Shown here piece after piece: positions 35,057 through 43,940 of a stretch of DNA of 64,000 bases. Made by a program: the position numbers and the translations under genes. The notes beneath the pieces are model-generated. The model did not search any database and was not told the DNA's origin. It saw only the letters and a program-made list of their open reading frames with translations. The DNA comes from SURF-55 sp040755195. GTDB taxonomy: Bacteria; Bacillota; Desulfotomaculia; Desulfotomaculales; Ammonificaceae. The DNA lies in assembly GCA_040755195.1 (NCBI GenBank), contig JBFMBL010000008.1, forward strand, positions 16,050 to 80,049. The letters are read 5' to 3'. Position 1 is the first letter of the stretch; every line of letters starts with the position of its first letter.

Positions 35057-36022
35057 TTAAGATCCGCTTTTTGCTAAAAGTTCAACGCCTTTCCGTATTC
35101 CAAAGTCGGATCTTACCTTGTCAAGGATGCCATTCCGGGTCAAACCCAACCTTTCGCAATGATCTTCGTATGACCCATATTCAGTCAGGAAACTATCCGG
35201 GATAGATATAAAAGAGTACCGAATATCAGGAATATCAATAGTAGCACGCAGCACGTCGTCGCCCAGACCCCCGCTCCGCACGTGTTCTTCAATTACCAGG
35301 ATGCGCCTCGTCTTACTTGCGCTGGAGCGGATCAAACCACTGTCCAAAGGCCGAATAGTGTGGATGTATAGTATTTCGGCATCCCAACCCATTTCGCTGA
35401 GCGCGTCTCGCGCGGCCACGGCGTTATCCAATTGCGGCCCGGTTGCTACAATAGTAAGGTTTGAGCCATCCGTAACTTTGATACCCTTACCAAACTGAAT
35501 CTCCCCCGCGTGAAAGCCCTGGCCATGTTGGTGCGCCGGGATGCGAAAGAGGGTTAATTTATCGCAACGGTAACTTTGCCGGAAGATTATATCGAATTCG
35601 GCCGGATTTCCAGGGTATACTATTTGTGTTCTTTGAAGGGTCTTCAGCAACGCGAAATCATTATAACAGTGATGTGTACAGCCAAGGCCTGGATAATCGA
35701 AAGCGCTCCCAACCGTTACAAGATTCCCCCCTAATTGCTGATAACAAAAATCCAGTTTAATTTGCTCAAACGCCCGTTCAATAAAAAACGGAGCAATGGT
35801 GTGGGCAACCGGAACAAATCCCGTTTTTGCAAGTCCGGCAGCCATGCTGATGATAGTCGCCTCGCAAATCCCGATGTTGTAATAGCGTCCTGGACAGGCT
35901 GCGGCGAAAGGTTGTAACGCAAAGTGGCCTATATCCCCGACCAGCACCACAAGGTTGGGGTCCTCAAGGCCGACTTCAAGCATCGTATCTGCGAATTGCT
36001 GCCGGATAGATTTCGCGGTCAA
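35057..36022 (-). CDS. Transketolase, C-terminal (pyrimidine-binding) subunit
   Basis: The 321-residue protein corresponds to the second half of transketolase: the Glu-containing segment YYNIGICEATIISMAAGLAK, the loop DYPGLGCTHHCYNDFALLKT and the C-domain RRILVIEEHVRSGGLGDDVL. Start TTG 36022 has GGAGG at seven bases and overlaps the N-terminal subunit gene by four bases. Split transketolases of this kind are common in Clostridia, but here the pair stands inside a glycan cluster rather than with central metabolism. It could supply sedoheptulose 7-phosphate for GmhA or transfer a C2 unit to a sugar. Confidence 0.9.
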   Translation of the reverse strand: MTAKSIRQQFADTMLEVGLEDPNLVVLVGDIGHFALQPFAAACPGRYYNIGICEATIISMAAGLAKTGFVPVAHTIAPFFIERAFEQIKLDFCYQQLGGNLVTVGSAFDYPGLGCTHHCYNDFALLKTLQRTQIVYPGNPAEFDIIFRQSYRCDKLTLFRIPAHQHGQGFHAGEIQFGKGIKVTDGSNLTIVATGPQLDNAVAARDALSEMGWDAEILYIHTIRPLDSGLIRSSASKTRRILVIEEHVRSGGLGDDVLRATIDIPDIRYSFISIPDSFLTEYGSYEDHCERLGLTRNGILDKVRSDFGIRKGVELLAKSGS

Positions 36023-36795
36023 GACAGAACCTCCATAATCGTTTTGAACTCATCCTTATTGGGTATCTTATGATGCCATAGGCCGTGCCCTTCCATCATC
36101 GGCACCCCTTTTCCCTTTACCGTATTTGCCACAATCGCCTTCGGTATACTCCATTGGCTGAAGTTTTGACTATCCAATGCCCCTCGAATTTGATTCTCGT
36201 CATGCCCGTCTATTTCGGAGACTTTCCAGCCGAACGCTTCCCATTTCGACCTTAGAGGGCTGACGGGAAGCACCTGCAGCGCCGAGCCGTTATTGTCTAT
36301 AATGCAGCATAAATTTCCCAGTTTTAGGTTCGCCGCCACTAATGCCGCTTCCCAAATCGTACCTTCGTTGCATTCCCCATCACCGACAAGCACGTAGACC
36401 TTGTTGTCCATATTACGAATACGCAGGCCGAGAGCCACACCGATAGCAAACGGGAACCCGTGGCCCAGTGACCCTGTTGAAGCCTCAATGCCGGGAATTT
36501 TCGTGCAATCGGGATGCGCACCCAATATACCGCCCGGCCTGCAAAAAAGTTCAACGTCGTGCTGCGTAATAAAACCGTAATGCTCCAGCAAGACATAAAG
36601 GGCTACACAACCGTGCCCCTTGCTTAAAATAAAGTAATCCCGCTCGGGCCAGTCAGGGATTTGTGGATCGAACTTAAGATAACCGCTATATAACACCGAA
36701 AGAATATCGATAATTGACAGGGCGCTTGGAATATGGCCGTCCCTGCCTTTAAAGACCATCTCGATAATTCGCTTGCGCAAAACATTATTATTCAA
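36019..36795 (-). CDS. Transketolase, N-terminal (ThDP-binding) subunit
   Basis: The 258-residue protein is the first half of transketolase, with FILSKGHGCVALYVLLEHYG, GSLGHGFPFAIGVALGLRIR and the ThDP motif VGDGECNEGTIWEA ending in CIIDNNGS. Start TTG 36795 with AGGGGA upstream. It is cotranslated with the C-terminal half. The spacing and motifs are intact, so the two proteins should form an active enzyme. Context links it to sugar synthesis rather than the pentose phosphate pathway. Confidence 0.9.
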   Translation of the reverse strand: MNNNVLRKRIIEMVFKGRDGHIPSALSIIDILSVLYSGYLKFDPQIPDWPERDYFILSKGHGCVALYVLLEHYGFITQHDVELFCRPGGILGAHPDCTKIPGIEASTGSLGHGFPFAIGVALGLRIRNMDNKVYVLVGDGECNEGTIWEAALVAANLKLGNLCCIIDNNGSALQVLPVSPLRSKWEAFGWKVSEIDGHDENQIRGALDSQNFSQWSIPKAIVANTVKGKGVPMMEGHGLWHHKIPNKDEFKTIMEVLS

Positions 36796-36809
36796 GATTA
36801 ATTCCCCTT

Positions 36810-37571
36810 CTATTCAATAACCGCATAGGACATCCACGTGCTGAAAAACGGACGCTTAAGTCTCAAAGCGTTTATGCCGATCGTATCAACCAAAGCTTTT
36901 GTCTCGCCGGGCCAATGCCGCGCGTATAGCTCATCAAAAGCAACCACCGCCCCTTTAGGCATACGAGGCAGAAAATGCTCGATAGCCACTTTGGTCGGTT
37001 CATAAACGTCTACATCTAAAAATAGCAGGCTTACCACCAGATGGGGGTTGTCTTCGATGTATTTTGGAACCGTCTCCCGGATATCGCCCCGGACCAGTTC
37101 AACTTTGGGCAGGTGCCCCAATAACCTGTGCCGGTCAAAAATATTAATGCAGTTCTGCAAGTCCTCGTAAGCATCTACCCCGAACCCTCCTTCGGTGGCG
37201 TGCATAGACCGTCCCGGTCCCTTGTCTACCTCGGAGAGGTCCCTAAAACCGCTGAAGGTATCGAATCCTATAATCCTCCTGGAAACCGCCCACGGATCCA
37301 TTATTGAGCTTAAGTGTGCAAAGGTCATCAGGCCTCCGCCGAAAAGCACGCCGCATTCAATTATCGCGCCTGGAACATTTATTGTATGCTTAAATATTTC
37401 ATATCTAGCCAAAAACCTGTTAAGAGTGGTTTGTTGAACATACTTCGGGAAATTCTCCAGTTTTTCTGTAATGGTTCCCACACTTGACTCGAAGTACTCC
37501 TCCAGCCTTGTACGATAGTCGATGTCTTTTTTTGAAGTCGTATCCGGTTCGTGTGCTATTGAGCGATCCAC
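36810..37571 (-). CDS. TylF/MycF-type sugar O-methyltransferase
   Basis: The 253-residue protein matches the TylF family of SAM- and metal-dependent O-methyltransferases that modify deoxysugars: GAIIECGVLFGGGLMTFAHL, RRIIGFDTFSGFRDLSEVDK, the SLLFLDVDVYEPTKVAIEHF motif and VVAFDELYARHWPGE with metal-binding Asp/Glu. Start GTG 37571 follows AGGGGG. It is the second methyltransferase of the cluster, so the final glycan is probably methylated. Confidence 0.88.
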   Translation of the reverse strand: MDRSIAHEPDTTSKKDIDYRTRLEEYFESSVGTITEKLENFPKYVQQTTLNRFLARYEIFKHTINVPGAIIECGVLFGGGLMTFAHLSSIMDPWAVSRRIIGFDTFSGFRDLSEVDKGPGRSMHATEGGFGVDAYEDLQNCINIFDRHRLLGHLPKVELVRGDIRETVPKYIEDNPHLVVSLLFLDVDVYEPTKVAIEHFLPRMPKGAVVAFDELYARHWPGETKALVDTIGINALRLKRPFFSTWMSYAVIE

Positions 37572-37596
37572 GCAAATTGCCCCCTATTTAATATTG

Positions 37597-38430
37597 CTAC
37601 GGATACCGGTACCGCCTCAATTTAAACAAATCGGGATCCGATACTAAACTTTGGGTAAGATTGTAAGCTTCTTCCCCTCGCCAGTGGTCATGTCTTACCG
37701 AAAAATTACGGCCGCCCGCTATCGTCTTGCCCTGTTTTGCCAACCACTGAATGCAGTCGTAAATATCGTCCATGGAAGTGCCGTTATTTCCCCCCGCCTC
37801 CATGAATTCGCGGGTTCTTTTATAGTTTATCCCTGCGTTTTCCGCGTTGTTGATGGTCTGCTTGTGCATCTTTGTTCTCGTCCATCCCGGACCTACAATA
37901 AAAGCGTTCAAATCTGAGCATTCATTGTCCAGGAGCTCACACATCTTCATCAACATTATTTTAGAAACGCAATATGCTGAGTAGTTCGGAAAAGGGTTAT
38001 TGGTCCCCCCGCCGGCGAAAAAAACGGCGTGCGATACCTGACCCTTGCGGCGGTATGGGTACAAGGCATGCAAAACCCTGAGTTGCGCTGAAGAGTTAAT
38101 AATCACTGAACGCTCCCACGCGTCGAACTCGGTGCTAAAAAAGTCCCCTATAGGCTCCAAAGTGCCCACACATGAAACAAACATATCCCAAGGAAGAGAC
38201 AAACGATGGTATTCTTCAATAACTGACCTTACGCTACCGGTATCTTTAACGTCGCAAGGAAATAGGTAAAGTCCCGGCTGGCCCATAAGGTCTTTAAGAA
38301 TATCTGTACTCCTATACGTTCCGACGACGGTATAACCATCCCGGAGGTAGCGCCCTGCCAGCGCCCGGCCAATGTCGCTACTAATACTAAGTATGAAAAC
38401 GGTCTGTGCAGGTAACTTGTTAGAAGACAT
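37597..38430 (-). CDS. Short-chain dehydrogenase/reductase
   Basis: The 277-residue protein is a classical SDR: cofactor site SISSDIGRALAGRYLRDGYT, the active-site Tyr-x3-Lys in YSAYCVSKIMLMKM, and SCVGTLEPIGDF in place of the usual NAG. Catalytic Ser is probably in the FFAGGGTNNPF region but is not clear. The substrate is unknown, likely a keto sugar. It lies between the glycosyltransferase and the TylF-type gene with short gaps. Confidence 0.82.
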   Translation of the reverse strand: MSSNKLPAQTVFILSISSDIGRALAGRYLRDGYTVVGTYRSTDILKDLMGQPGLYLFPCDVKDTGSVRSVIEEYHRLSLPWDMFVSCVGTLEPIGDFFSTEFDAWERSVIINSSAQLRVLHALYPYRRKGQVSHAVFFAGGGTNNPFPNYSAYCVSKIMLMKMCELLDNECSDLNAFIVGPGWTRTKMHKQTINNAENAGINYKRTREFMEAGGNNGTSMDDIYDCIQWLAKQGKTIAGGRNFSVRHDHWRGEEAYNLTQSLVSDPDLFKLRRYRYP

Positions 38431-38437
38431 TCTAAGT

Positions 38438-40558
38438 TTAATCTCCTTGCACGTCTCTTAAAACGGATAGCAAATTTTGAATGGCCTTGTCATACGTATA
38501 GTTCTGAACGGTTTTCTTTCTCCCGTTTTCCGCAATCCTTTTTCTCTCACGCTCATTTTCTAAGAAGTAGTGCACCTTATCCAACAAATCATCCTTACTG
38601 CTGAAAGAAACAAAGTCCTCGCCCTCGACAAAGTAGTTGTCGATATTGTTGTAATCATGTTCTGCGGGAAGTTGCCTTGACATGTATAAGGAACCGCAAG
38701 CCATCGCTTCCAACGCCCGTTGATGCATTGTTCCATAGGGTTGAATCCCCAAAGTGATTTTTACCGATGAATATACCTTCGCCAATTCCTCCCCGTGAGC
38801 AGCCGTCCCCATAGCAAATTTCTTGAGTTGACAATTATTGACCCACTCCCTGCCCCATATCTTGAGGGAGTGACCGCATTCCGCCACCCAAACCAGAGGA
38901 ATGGTTCTATGAAGCCGGTTCCCTACCCGAGAGCCGAATTCGTAAGCGAAGTCATCACTTATGTCAAACTGGAACCCACAACCTCTCAAGGCTTCCGCAA
39001 GCACATGCTTATAATCCTCAACGGTAAAAATCGGTTCCGATCCCTCAATCCTTCTGCGAGTTAATTTATAAGCTGAATAAAGGAAACCCTTGAACTTCGG
39101 CCTGATATCTTCGTCTTTTATTCGCATCATGTATTCGGAGACCAATGCATCGAGGGATGATTGAGGATCGCCGACGTGCGAAACATAGGTGATGTCGGAC
39201 GCGTAACGAGCCTTTTCCGTTCCGACGAGGTCAATTTTGTCGAAAATAAGTGAATTAACCGGAATAATCTGGTCAAACAGGTTCGCTTCCGGGTAACCCA
39301 GTTCTAACATCTGGTCTTTAAGTTTGGGGGCTCCTACTAACACAAGATCGTTGTCCAATAACTTTTTAGCAGAATCCCTTGATAAAATGTTAGGCAGCGG
39401 ATCCTGTACCCATGTTACACATAAAAACCCCTCCGGGATACCAGACTCCCATTTAAAATGGTCTATTAAGAAAATTATGTTCGGCTTAAAATCAACAATT
39501 TTGTTATATAGTTCCGCTCTGAAGATCCTGTGAATATCTGATTTCTCAATTAACAAATCTGATTTTATACCTAAGTTGACGCTTGCAGATATGCAATCCC
39601 TTGTGCTGTATTGAAGAAAAGTCGTAAACCGGCAAGTGATAAATAAAATCCGCAAATCATTACTATTACAGAGGAATAAATCTTTGTAATAGCGATCGTC
39701 GTAATTTTTGAGAAGCTTAATTACCTGCGAGAGTTTTTCTTCCGTCTCCTTTTCTCGCGTTTCCTTTATCGTTTCGAAAAAGGATTGGACCTCTTCTTTA
39801 ACAGCACTCCCAATGCACTTATTAGGAATTATGCTTTGATAACCCTTGAAGAAAGAAGCAACACTAAAATCCCTTCGATAATCGGGGAAAAATACAAACC
39901 TTCCCGTGTTGATTATCATCTCGTAATCCTCGAGCTGCAAATAAACCTGCATTGTTGTAATATCAGTCCACACGAGATACAAGGGAACTTTTAGGCCATT
40001 TGACAGCGGCGAATAGGTTTCCTCATGGAGCGCAAGCAACTGTTCTTTCTCATATATATCAAATGCAATGATACACTCGTTTGGGACCAGTGTACCCTGC
40101 TTATAGCTTTTGTTTCGAATGTCTATTCTTTGTATAAAAGTACTGTTTCCCTTATCAAAGATATAATAAGAAGAATCATTGCGCGGGACGCATATAAAAG
40201 GCAGGTCTTCGAAAGCCGGAAAAGAACCGATATAATTGAACTCGTAGGCAAGAAGATTTTTCACATTATTTTCGTAATTTTTTTTAAATCCTTCCATATT
40301 CGGCTCATAATAGGCTGCTAATAACCGGCTTAATAACTCCTCTTTTACCTCACCTGTCAAGGTTCCCAAGGAATAGCACCTGACGAACAGGTCCAGCGCC
40401 TCGTCGTAATTACCCATTTTAAATAAAAACAGGCCGCCGTAATACAATACATCCTGATCGCCGGGATGTTCTTTAAAAGCCCGGGTATAGCACTGCATGC
40501 TTAACAGGAGGTTATTTTCGTTCTCATACGCAAGGGCCTGCTCAAGCCATTTATTCAT
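38438..40558 (-). CDS. TPR-containing CgeB-like glycosyltransferase
   Basis: The 706-residue protein starts with TPR-like helices (MLNLLSMQC-type repeats; YGGLFLFKMGNYDEALDLFV), continues with a region of no recognised fold, and ends with a GT-B glycosyltransferase domain of the CgeB/YkvP type (VKITLGIQPYGTMHQRALEA, MACGSLYMSRQLPAEHDY, RIAENGRKKTVQNYTYDKA). TPR-glycosyltransferase fusions are known to glycosylate surface proteins including flagellins. It is the only obvious glycosyltransferase of the cluster besides Maf. ATG 40558 has GGAGG at seven bases. By eye its base composition is more A/T-rich than the flagellar genes, a hint of transfer. Confidence 0.82.
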   Translation of the reverse strand: MNKWLEQALAYENENNLLLSMQCYTRAFKEHPGDQDVLYYGGLFLFKMGNYDEALDLFVRCYSLGTLTGEVKEELLSRLLAAYYEPNMEGFKKNYENNVKNLLAYEFNYIGSFPAFEDLPFICVPRNDSSYYIFDKGNSTFIQRIDIRNKSYKQGTLVPNECIIAFDIYEKEQLLALHEETYSPLSNGLKVPLYLVWTDITTMQVYLQLEDYEMIINTGRFVFFPDYRRDFSVASFFKGYQSIIPNKCIGSAVKEEVQSFFETIKETREKETEEKLSQVIKLLKNYDDRYYKDLFLCNSNDLRILFITCRFTTFLQYSTRDCISASVNLGIKSDLLIEKSDIHRIFRAELYNKIVDFKPNIIFLIDHFKWESGIPEGFLCVTWVQDPLPNILSRDSAKKLLDNDLVLVGAPKLKDQMLELGYPEANLFDQIIPVNSLIFDKIDLVGTEKARYASDITYVSHVGDPQSSLDALVSEYMMRIKDEDIRPKFKGFLYSAYKLTRRRIEGSEPIFTVEDYKHVLAEALRGCGFQFDISDDFAYEFGSRVGNRLHRTIPLVWVAECGHSLKIWGREWVNNCQLKKFAMGTAAHGEELAKVYSSVKITLGIQPYGTMHQRALEAMACGSLYMSRQLPAEHDYNNIDNYFVEGEDFVSFSSKDDLLDKVHYFLENERERKRIAENGRKKTVQNYTYDKAIQNLLSVLRDVQGD

Positions 40559-40603
40559 CAATGTTCCTCCTATAAGACCGTTATCGGCCGCCTGTCGCAG
40601 AAA

Positions 40604-41302
40604 CTAAAGCCCGCGAACAATCAATGCCTCTGCCAAAAAGAAATCGAGCGGACCGTCTATGTCAACAGAACGGCGGCGCGGCATGACATAGGCGTATGTT
40701 CCCGGTCCAAACCAGGTTCTGCGCCCTCTGATAAAATCCCAGCGCGCCATGTATATGGACCCGTTAAGGCGGTAAAATTTCGGCAGTTCCTGTCTGTTGA
40801 CGGATATGTCGCTTCGCAAAAAACCTTCCATGCAGCCATCTTCGGGTAAGGTGTTGCTCCACCAGGGGTGGTGCTCCGTCTCGCAGACGGAAACCACGGC
40901 GTCGGCGCCGCGCGCCACCAAGAGGTCCATCGCGCCGATAATGTCTTCAACCCCTCGCAAGGGACTCGTAGGCTGTAAGATCGCAACACAGTCGTATTTC
41001 TTGCCCCGGCCTTCCAGCCAAAGCATTGTGTGGTGTAATGCGTCAATCACTTTGGCGGTATCCGTGGCAAGTTCCTGCGGCCTTATAAAAGGCACCTCCG
41101 CGCCCCCCTGCCGGGCAACGGCGGCAATATCCTCGCCGTCCGTGGACACCATGAGGTAATCAAATGCCCCGCTTTTTTGGGCTGTTTCGACGGTATAAAT
41201 CAAAAGGGGCTTTCCCGCCAGCAGCTTGGTATTTTTACCGGGTAGACCCTTTGAACCGGCCCTGGCCGGGATAAAGCCCAAAATTGAAAGACCTCTGTAC
41301 AT
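40604..41302 (-). CDS. legF: CMP-legionaminic acid synthetase (acylneuraminate cytidylyltransferase)
   Basis: This enzyme activates a nonulosonic acid with CTP. The 232-residue product shows the family N-terminus FIPARAGSKGLPGKNTKLLA, STDGEDIAAVARQGGAEVPF, ILQPTSPLRGVEDI and the C-terminal VDIDGPLDFFLAEAL. Sequence alone does not separate NeuA, PseF and LegF; the adjacent legB, C, H, G, I and ptmE genes point to legionaminic acid. It lies four bases after ptmE. Confidence 0.88.
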   Translation of the reverse strand: MYRGLSILGFIPARAGSKGLPGKNTKLLAGKPLLIYTVETAQKSGAFDYLMVSTDGEDIAAVARQGGAEVPFIRPQELATDTAKVIDALHHTMLWLEGRGKKYDCVAILQPTSPLRGVEDIIGAMDLLVARGADAVVSVCETEHHPWWSNTLPEDGCMEGFLRSDISVNRQELPKFYRLNGSIYMARWDFIRGRRTWFGPGTYAYVMPRRRSVDIDGPLDFFLAEALIVRGL

Positions 41303-41306
41303 TTCC

Positions 41307-42389
41307 TTATCCCGTCAACTCCATACTTTCAAAAAGTTTTAAGGTTTGCTGGTACTCTTCCCACTGCCCGACGTCGAACCATTTGCCGTGGTGCGGGTAG
41401 ATGCCCACGCGGAACCCGCCGGCCTGGGCCGCAGCTATCATATCGGGCATGTCCACCGGTTTGCCCTTTTCGATTAGTTGCAGCACCGAAGGCTCCAATA
41501 CGTAAAGGCCTGTATTGACAAGGAAGTGAAAATTGGGTTTCTCTTCGATCCAGAAGCGGCTTTCTTCCGTGTGCATCACACCGTACGGAACCACAAACTC
41601 TTTCAACGCCCCCACAATCGTTAGCGCGTAACGCCCCTCCCGGTGGTATTCAAGCAACTGGTTGTAGTTCATTTCAACGATAATATCGCAGTTGGTCAGC
41701 AGGAATGTGTCCTTAAAACGCTCCGTTAAAAGGGAAAGCGCGCCGGCGGTCCCCAGCGGCTCCTCTTCCTGCACGAAACTGACGTTGTAAGAGCGGCCGT
41801 TGCCGTTGAAATAAAGACGGATTATTTCGGCTTTGTATCCGAGACAAAGAACAAACTCGCCGAACCCCTGGCGGTTAAACCGCTCCATGATCACCTCGAT
41901 AATGGGCTTGTCCCGTAAAGGGATCATCGGTTTTGGCAGGATTTTTGTGAAAGGATCGAGTCTTGTACCCTTCCCGCCGGCCATTATCACCACGTTCTCC
42001 GGACGCGCTTCCACCTTGGAAAGGAACAGATCCTGCCACATGATCAGATTGACCAGCCGGCCCTGGTCATCGGTAAGCGGAATATGCCGGATGCCATGCT
42101 CAACCATCATTTTACGGACAGCCTCTAAGGGAGTGCCGATGGGCAGTATTTTCGGACGCCGGTTCATTATGCGGTCGACAGGCTCACGCAGGTTTACCCC
42201 CTCGAGAAGCGCCCGGCGTACATCTCCGTCGGTAACGGTGCCCAGCAAAACGCCCTCATCGTCGGTCACCAGCAGGATTTGCCGTGCGGCACGGTCCATC
42301 TTTTCGAGCGCACGGACGATCAGTTCGTCCGGTAATACCGTGACTTCGTTAAGCAGTTCAGGGCACTCCACCGCCAACACCCCCTTCAT
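41307..42389 (-). CDS. ptmE: PtmE-type glucosamine-1-phosphate guanylyltransferase with CBS domains
   Basis: The 360-residue protein has two CBS domains (residues 12-125: LLVTDDEGVLLGTVTDGDVR, HGIRHIPLTDDQGRLVNLI) and then a nucleotidyltransferase with VVIMAGGKGTRLDPFTKILP, EPLGTAGALSLL and FLLTNCDIIVEMNYNQLLEY. This matches PtmE of Campylobacter, which makes GDP-GlcN for the legionaminic acid route. That supports GDP- rather than UDP-linked intermediates here. ATG 42389 is used; GTG 42371, eight bases after AAGGGGG, is a possible true start. Heptamer repeats directly precede it. Confidence 0.88.
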   Translation of the reverse strand: MKGVLAVECPELLNEVTVLPDELIVRALEKMDRAARQILLVTDDEGVLLGTVTDGDVRRALLEGVNLREPVDRIMNRRPKILPIGTPLEAVRKMMVEHGIRHIPLTDDQGRLVNLIMWQDLFLSKVEARPENVVIMAGGKGTRLDPFTKILPKPMIPLRDKPIIEVIMERFNRQGFGEFVLCLGYKAEIIRLYFNGNGRSYNVSFVQEEEPLGTAGALSLLTERFKDTFLLTNCDIIVEMNYNQLLEYHREGRYALTIVGALKEFVVPYGVMHTEESRFWIEEKPNFHFLVNTGLYVLEPSVLQLIEKGKPVDMPDMIAAAQAGGFRVGIYPHHGKWFDVGQWEEYQQTLKLFESMELTG

Positions 42390-42390
42390 T

Positions 42391-42439
42391 AGTTCCGAGT
42401 TCCGAGTTGCGGGTTACGGGTTACGGGTTACGGGTTAGG
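42391..42439. repeat. Heptamer array overlapping the 3' end of the four-helix-bundle gene
   Basis: AGTTCCG units are followed by four GGGTTAC/GGGTTAG units. The last codons (Pro-Asn-Pro) and the stop of the neighbouring gene are made from these units. Confidence 0.9.
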
Positions 42440-42832
42440 CATCGGCTTTGATTTCGGACTTTTTATTTTCAATTGGTTAAGATACTTTATAAAACCGCCG
42501 ATGAGTTGCCCGGTTTCCGTAGCTGATTTATATAGCTGTTCAAATTGTGCTTCACTAATTAATCCAGCATCCATCGCGACGTAGATTTGGGCTTTCACTT
42601 CACCAACCGATCCCTTAGCAACTGAAAGAAAATAACAGAATTCATTAGTCCTTTTACGTTCAAAGCCCTCAGCGATGTTTGACATGATTGATATGGCAGC
42701 ACGACGAATCTGGTCCCTAAGGCAAAAGTCACGGGCAAATTCACCAACCGAAGTAACCTGGTAAATTGTTTTCGTCAAATCACGCGCCTTCTTCCAGGCT
42801 TCTATATCCTCAAATCTTGTAAGCCGTACCAT
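42428..42832 (-). CDS. Four-helix-bundle protein of the 23S rRNA intervening-sequence family (TIGR02436-like)
   Basis: The 134-residue protein shows the family core: RFEDIEAWKKARDLTKTIYQ, LRDQIRRAAISIMSNIAEGF and EVKAQIYVAMDAGLIS. Members are often encoded within 23S rRNA intervening sequences but also occur at many other places; their function is not known. Here it interrupts a sugar operon between legI and ptmE, with heptamer repeats on its 3' side and irregular repeats on its 5' side. ATG 42832 has GGAGG at five bases. A broken second copy lies at 47092-47313. Confidence 0.88.
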   Translation of the reverse strand: MVRLTRFEDIEAWKKARDLTKTIYQVTSVGEFARDFCLRDQIRRAAISIMSNIAEGFERKRTNEFCYFLSVAKGSVGEVKAQIYVAMDAGLISEAQFEQLYKSATETGQLIGGFIKYLNQLKIKSPKSKPMPNP

Positions 42833-42917
42833 CCCTACCTCCAACTCACAACTGTATCTCCTACTCCCTACCAGGTTTCTTAAAAACTCGTAACGTGCAA
42901 CTCATAACACGCAACTG

Positions 42918-43940
42918 TTAAATCATTTCCCAGGTGATAACCGTATCAGCGGGGATGTCGACCCGGGCCCGCCGACCGACAACAATTTCAAGCATTTTAG
43001 GCGGAATGCCCGTGCCGGGCCTTTTTATAGCCAGTTTGTCCGCCGAGACTATTTCACCCGCAGTAATATCGCACGCGGCAATCAAACTGCGCCTCGCAAC
43101 CTTCATGGTTTCCAGTTCACGGGAGGTAGGCCTTTTGTGGCCGTCCCCCAACGCTTTCTCTACGTTGCGGATCGCCCGGATCATGGCCGCCAGTTCTTCG
43201 GGTTCAAGCGAGGCCCGGTGGTCTGGTCCCTCCATGTTCCGGTCCAGCGTAAAGTGCTTCTCAATGATACACGCCCCCAGCGCCACCGCGGCCACCGGAA
43301 CCTCAATACCGGGCGTATGATCGGAATAACCGACCGGGATACCGAAAGCCTGTCTGAGCGTATCTATCGCTTTCAAATTAACGTCTTCAAATAAGGCCGG
43401 GTAGTCGGACGTACAATGCAGAAGGGTTATTTCAACAGACCTGCACGCAGCCCTTACTACCGCCAACGCCTCCTCGATCTCGCCGAGAGTAGCCATGCCG
43501 GTGGAAAGAATCATCGGCCTCCCCTTGGCTGCAACATACCGTAAAAAAGGATGATAAACCAGTTCGCCGGAAGCCACTTTAAAAACCGGTACGCCCAGGT
43601 CGTCAAGAAAGTCTACACTAAATTTATCGAACGGAGTGGACAAAAACATAATACCCGTTTGGTCACAATATGCCTTTAAACAGCGAAAATCTTCGTAGCT
43701 TAAAGTGAAACGTTTAATCATCTCAAGCTGGGTCTCTCGCGAGGCCGGCATGTTTGCCCGCTGATAACCCGCGATTTCAGCGCTTTTCGCCGCCACCTCT
43801 TCCGGGACGAAAGTCTGGAATTTTACTGCGTCGGCGCCGGCTTTTAAGGCGGCATCGACAAGCTTTTTAGCAACGTCAACACTGCCGTTGTGATTTACCC
43901 CGGCTTCGGCGATCACCAAAACCCGTTCGGAAGGAATCAT
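42918..43940 (-). CDS. legI: Legionaminic acid synthase (NeuB family)
   Basis: The enzyme condenses a 6-deoxy diamino-mannose sugar with phosphoenolpyruvate to give the nine-carbon acid. The 340-residue product has the NeuB barrel (VIAEAGVNHNGSVDVAKKLV, FKVASGELVYHPFLRYVAAK, VGYSDHTPGIEVPVAAVALG, EKHFTLDRNMEGPDHRASLE) and a C-terminal SAF/antifreeze-like domain (RRSLIAACDITAGEIVSADK). ATG 43940 overlaps legG by four bases. LegI, NeuB and PseI share this fold; the call to LegI rests on the neighbours. Confidence 0.92.
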   Translation of the reverse strand: MIPSERVLVIAEAGVNHNGSVDVAKKLVDAALKAGADAVKFQTFVPEEVAAKSAEIAGYQRANMPASRETQLEMIKRFTLSYEDFRCLKAYCDQTGIMFLSTPFDKFSVDFLDDLGVPVFKVASGELVYHPFLRYVAAKGRPMILSTGMATLGEIEEALAVVRAACRSVEITLLHCTSDYPALFEDVNLKAIDTLRQAFGIPVGYSDHTPGIEVPVAAVALGACIIEKHFTLDRNMEGPDHRASLEPEELAAMIRAIRNVEKALGDGHKRPTSRELETMKVARRSLIAACDITAGEIVSADKLAIKRPGTGIPPKMLEIVVGRRARVDIPADTVITWEMI

